Source of the DNA: Blepharisma stoltei
Lineage: Eukaryota > Ciliophora > Heterotrichea > Heterotrichida > Blepharismidae
Reading direction: 5' to 3'
Assembly: GCA_914767885.1 (NCBI GenBank)
Contig: CAJZBQ010000036.1
Span: forward strand, 1,116,001 to 1,180,000
DNA length: 64,000 nucleotides
Shown: positions 62,729-64,000 of the stretch, piece by piece
Numbering within the stretch: position 1 is the stretch's first letter
How the letters are laid out: every line of letters begins with the position of its first letter
The notes under the pieces: generated by a model
Database searches by the model: none
What the model saw: the letters and a program-made list of their open reading frames with translations, nothing else
What the model was told of the DNA's origin: nothing
Program-made: the position numbers and the translations under genes

Positions 62729-64000
62729 ATGAGCAAAAATACTCCAAAGACAGCAAGAGCACAAAAATGCATACTTGATGATGAATCCTTGGATTTGATA
62801 ACAGAATCAGACCATAAAAATCATCAATGCATTTGTTCACTGTGCAGCTGTGGTAATCATACCTGCCCTGCAAGACGACTAAAACTGTACCCAAAAGCTA
62901 CGTTTACTTCTCAGTACAAGCAAGATTTTAAGTCGCCAGGTCCATCCAGTCCTCCAAAAAGAGTGACTTCTGCTTTTAAGCCAACACTTTACAAAATGAC
63001 AGAAAAAACTACGAATGAAATCGACTACAAGCCGTATGATTTATCACAAACATCGAAAACGCCAATAAAAAATGATTTTTCTGCTTCTTTAAGGTTTTTA
63101 GGAAGATCTCAATACCAAGCAGACTTTCCTAACTGAGGACCAACTCAAAGCCCGTCAGATGTTTCACCTAAAAAACCAAAAATAATTATGCTTTTTAGAA
63201 AAGATAAATGCTTTTATTTCTGCAGTGTTATCATTTTATTATAAAATAAAGATTTTAGCTTTTTAATATAGCCCAGGAACCTATTTAGAAGGTTCTGGCC
63301 TGGGAGAATGCAGCACAACTCATCGAGTTGATTCTCTAACTCAAGCTGATAAACCAACTCGAAGAGTTAACAAAATTCCCTAGTATAAGGCTTATTTGCC
63401 TCCCGGCTATCTCGCCAGCTTGAACTGGAGAACTAACTTGAGGAGTTCTACTGTATTCTCCCAGCCCAGGACCATCTAAATAAGTTCCTGAGCTATATTA
63501 AAAAATATTTTTTATATTATTAATTATCATAAACCCCCCCCCCCCCCTCCGTGAGCGAACAAAAAAATTTTGTTCGCTCACGGAGGGGGGTTAATTTTTT
63601 TTTTTAAAAAAAATTTATATATATAAATTTTATAAAAAATATTTTTTTCGAAATTTAAAAAAAATCCTAATTTGCAAAAATTGGGAAGCAAATATTAATT
63701 TTAATTTGCAAAATTTATGTTTTTAAAACGCAATTTGTTTAAAATTAAACAGAATTAGCTCTAGATCACTTATATATCAAATTTTTTTCCATTAAAATTT
63801 TTTCTATTAAAAAAATTTTTGTTCACTCACGGAGGGTGGGTTTTTGGTCAAAAAATGGCGATTTTTCTAATGGTTTTGTTCGCTCACGGAGGGGGGGGGG
63901 GGAGTAAGCGAAAATTTGATGGAACTACTATTTATAATCAAAGCTACATATGCAAAAGTTTAACTCCTGACCACAAGCGGAAAGTCCAGCAATCCACTTC
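62729..64000 (+). CDS. SAXO-like microtubule-stabilising axonemal protein, partial
   Basis: Open from ATG 62729 to the window end after removing the composite IES at 63169-63904. The N-terminal CICSLCSCGNHTCPARRL matches the Cys signature at the start of SAXO/FAM154 proteins, followed by Mn-type repeats (FTSQYKQDF, FLGRSQYQADFPNWGPTQ, KFDGTTIYNQSYI). The Trp in PNWG is TGA. SAXO proteins bind and stabilise axonemal and basal-body microtubules through these repeats. The 3' end is outside the window. Confidence 0.85.
63265..63499. mobile_element. 235-bp palindromic element inside an IES
   Basis: AATATAGCCCAGGAACCTAT at the left pairs with the AAGTTCCTGAGCTATATT end at the right; CCTGGGAGAATGCAG pairs with CTGTATTCTCCCAGCC inside. 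Confidence 0.82.
63533..63904 (+). mobile_element. MITE, about 372 bp, copy 17 (nested)
   Basis: Left hairpin end with a long C run and GTGAGCGAACAAAA, typical core, right end GTTCGCTCACGGAGGGGGGG. Closest in sequence to copy 2. Confidence 0.92.

Larger units (their letters stand above)
63169..63904. mobile_element. 736-bp composite IES: palindrome plus MITE
   Basis: TAA at 63169-63171 and 63905-63907. Removal joins SPSDVSPK to RKFDGTTIYN. It contains a 235-bp palindrome (63265-63499) and MITE copy 17. Confidence 0.85.

Noticed and set aside
1-64000. CRISPR arrays, ribosome-binding sites, operons
   Set aside because: The introns, IESs and nuclear code show this is eukaryotic; the repeats are dispersed and inverted, not regularly spaced.
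1-64000. Karyorelict (Loxodes) or Condylostoma origin
   Set aside because: Those use TAA/TAG as glutamine or have context-dependent stops; here TAA and TAG end genes cleanly and break frames inside IESs.

Overview
This window looks like germline (micronuclear) DNA of a heterotrich ciliate that reads TGA as tryptophan, most likely Blepharisma. Four lines of evidence support this. (1) Every recognisable gene ends in TAA or TAG, while in-frame TGA falls at conserved Trp positions (the DFGW motif of a kinase, the RDW of a MYND finger, CK1, RBR and MAPKKK domains). (2) Seven introns are exactly 15 nt long with GT..AG ends. (3) Nineteen genes are interrupted by 45 internal eliminated sequences (IESs) bounded by short direct repeats that usually contain TA. 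Removing the segment between the repeats restores the frame and recognisable domains; total lengths divide by three for all complete genes except two A-run junctions that are one base off. (4) One MITE family with CTCCC(C/T)CCGTGAGTGAAC ends occurs 17 times. The organism name is inference; the other points are read from the sequence.

Layout. 0-10 kb: a small secreted protein, a secreted coiled-coil protein, a small basic protein, a divergent protein kinase split by three IESs, an SK-like channel with an unusual pore, and the proteasome regulator PI31. 10-17 kb: a 1,942-aa single-pass surface protein with EGF-like modules. 17.7-29 kb: a CK1 kinase, a fold-back repeat, a MADS-like protein, two CDGSH iron-sulphur proteins (one fused to an RIIa domain), a CCCH zinc-finger protein, a Cys-tailed membrane-anchored protein and a 1.6-kb terminal-inverted-repeat element. 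29-38 kb: a 2,300-aa surface receptor-like protein (Lin12/Notch repeats, beta-helix, Cys-rich region, multipass membrane region) carrying ten IESs. 38.7-51.6 kb: a membrane RBR ubiquitin ligase, a MYND-kinase fusion, a large AXDND1-like axonemal protein, a lipid-anchored MAPKKK-like kinase and a coiled-coil protein. 52.7-64 kb: a short protein, tRNA-Met(CAT), Rab geranylgeranyltransferase beta, a NEK kinase, a TMEM185-like membrane protein, a LIN54/tesmin-like CXC protein, a glutaredoxin-like protein and the start of a SAXO-like axonemal protein that runs off the window.

The IESs fall into classes: Stowaway-like MITEs (250-400 bp); retroposon-like insertions (160-630 bp) with 8-24 bp target-site duplications and short tandem 3' tails; palindromic elements (a 154/155-bp pair in two unrelated genes, a 229-bp near-perfect palindrome); short AT-rich IESs (49-111 bp); and composite IESs with one element nested in another. 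Many genes point to a ciliated cell (AXDND1, SAXO, NEK, RIIa) with heavy kinase signalling, but I see no operon-like functional unit. No reverse transcriptase or transposase gene is visible in the window, so all mobile elements here look non-autonomous.
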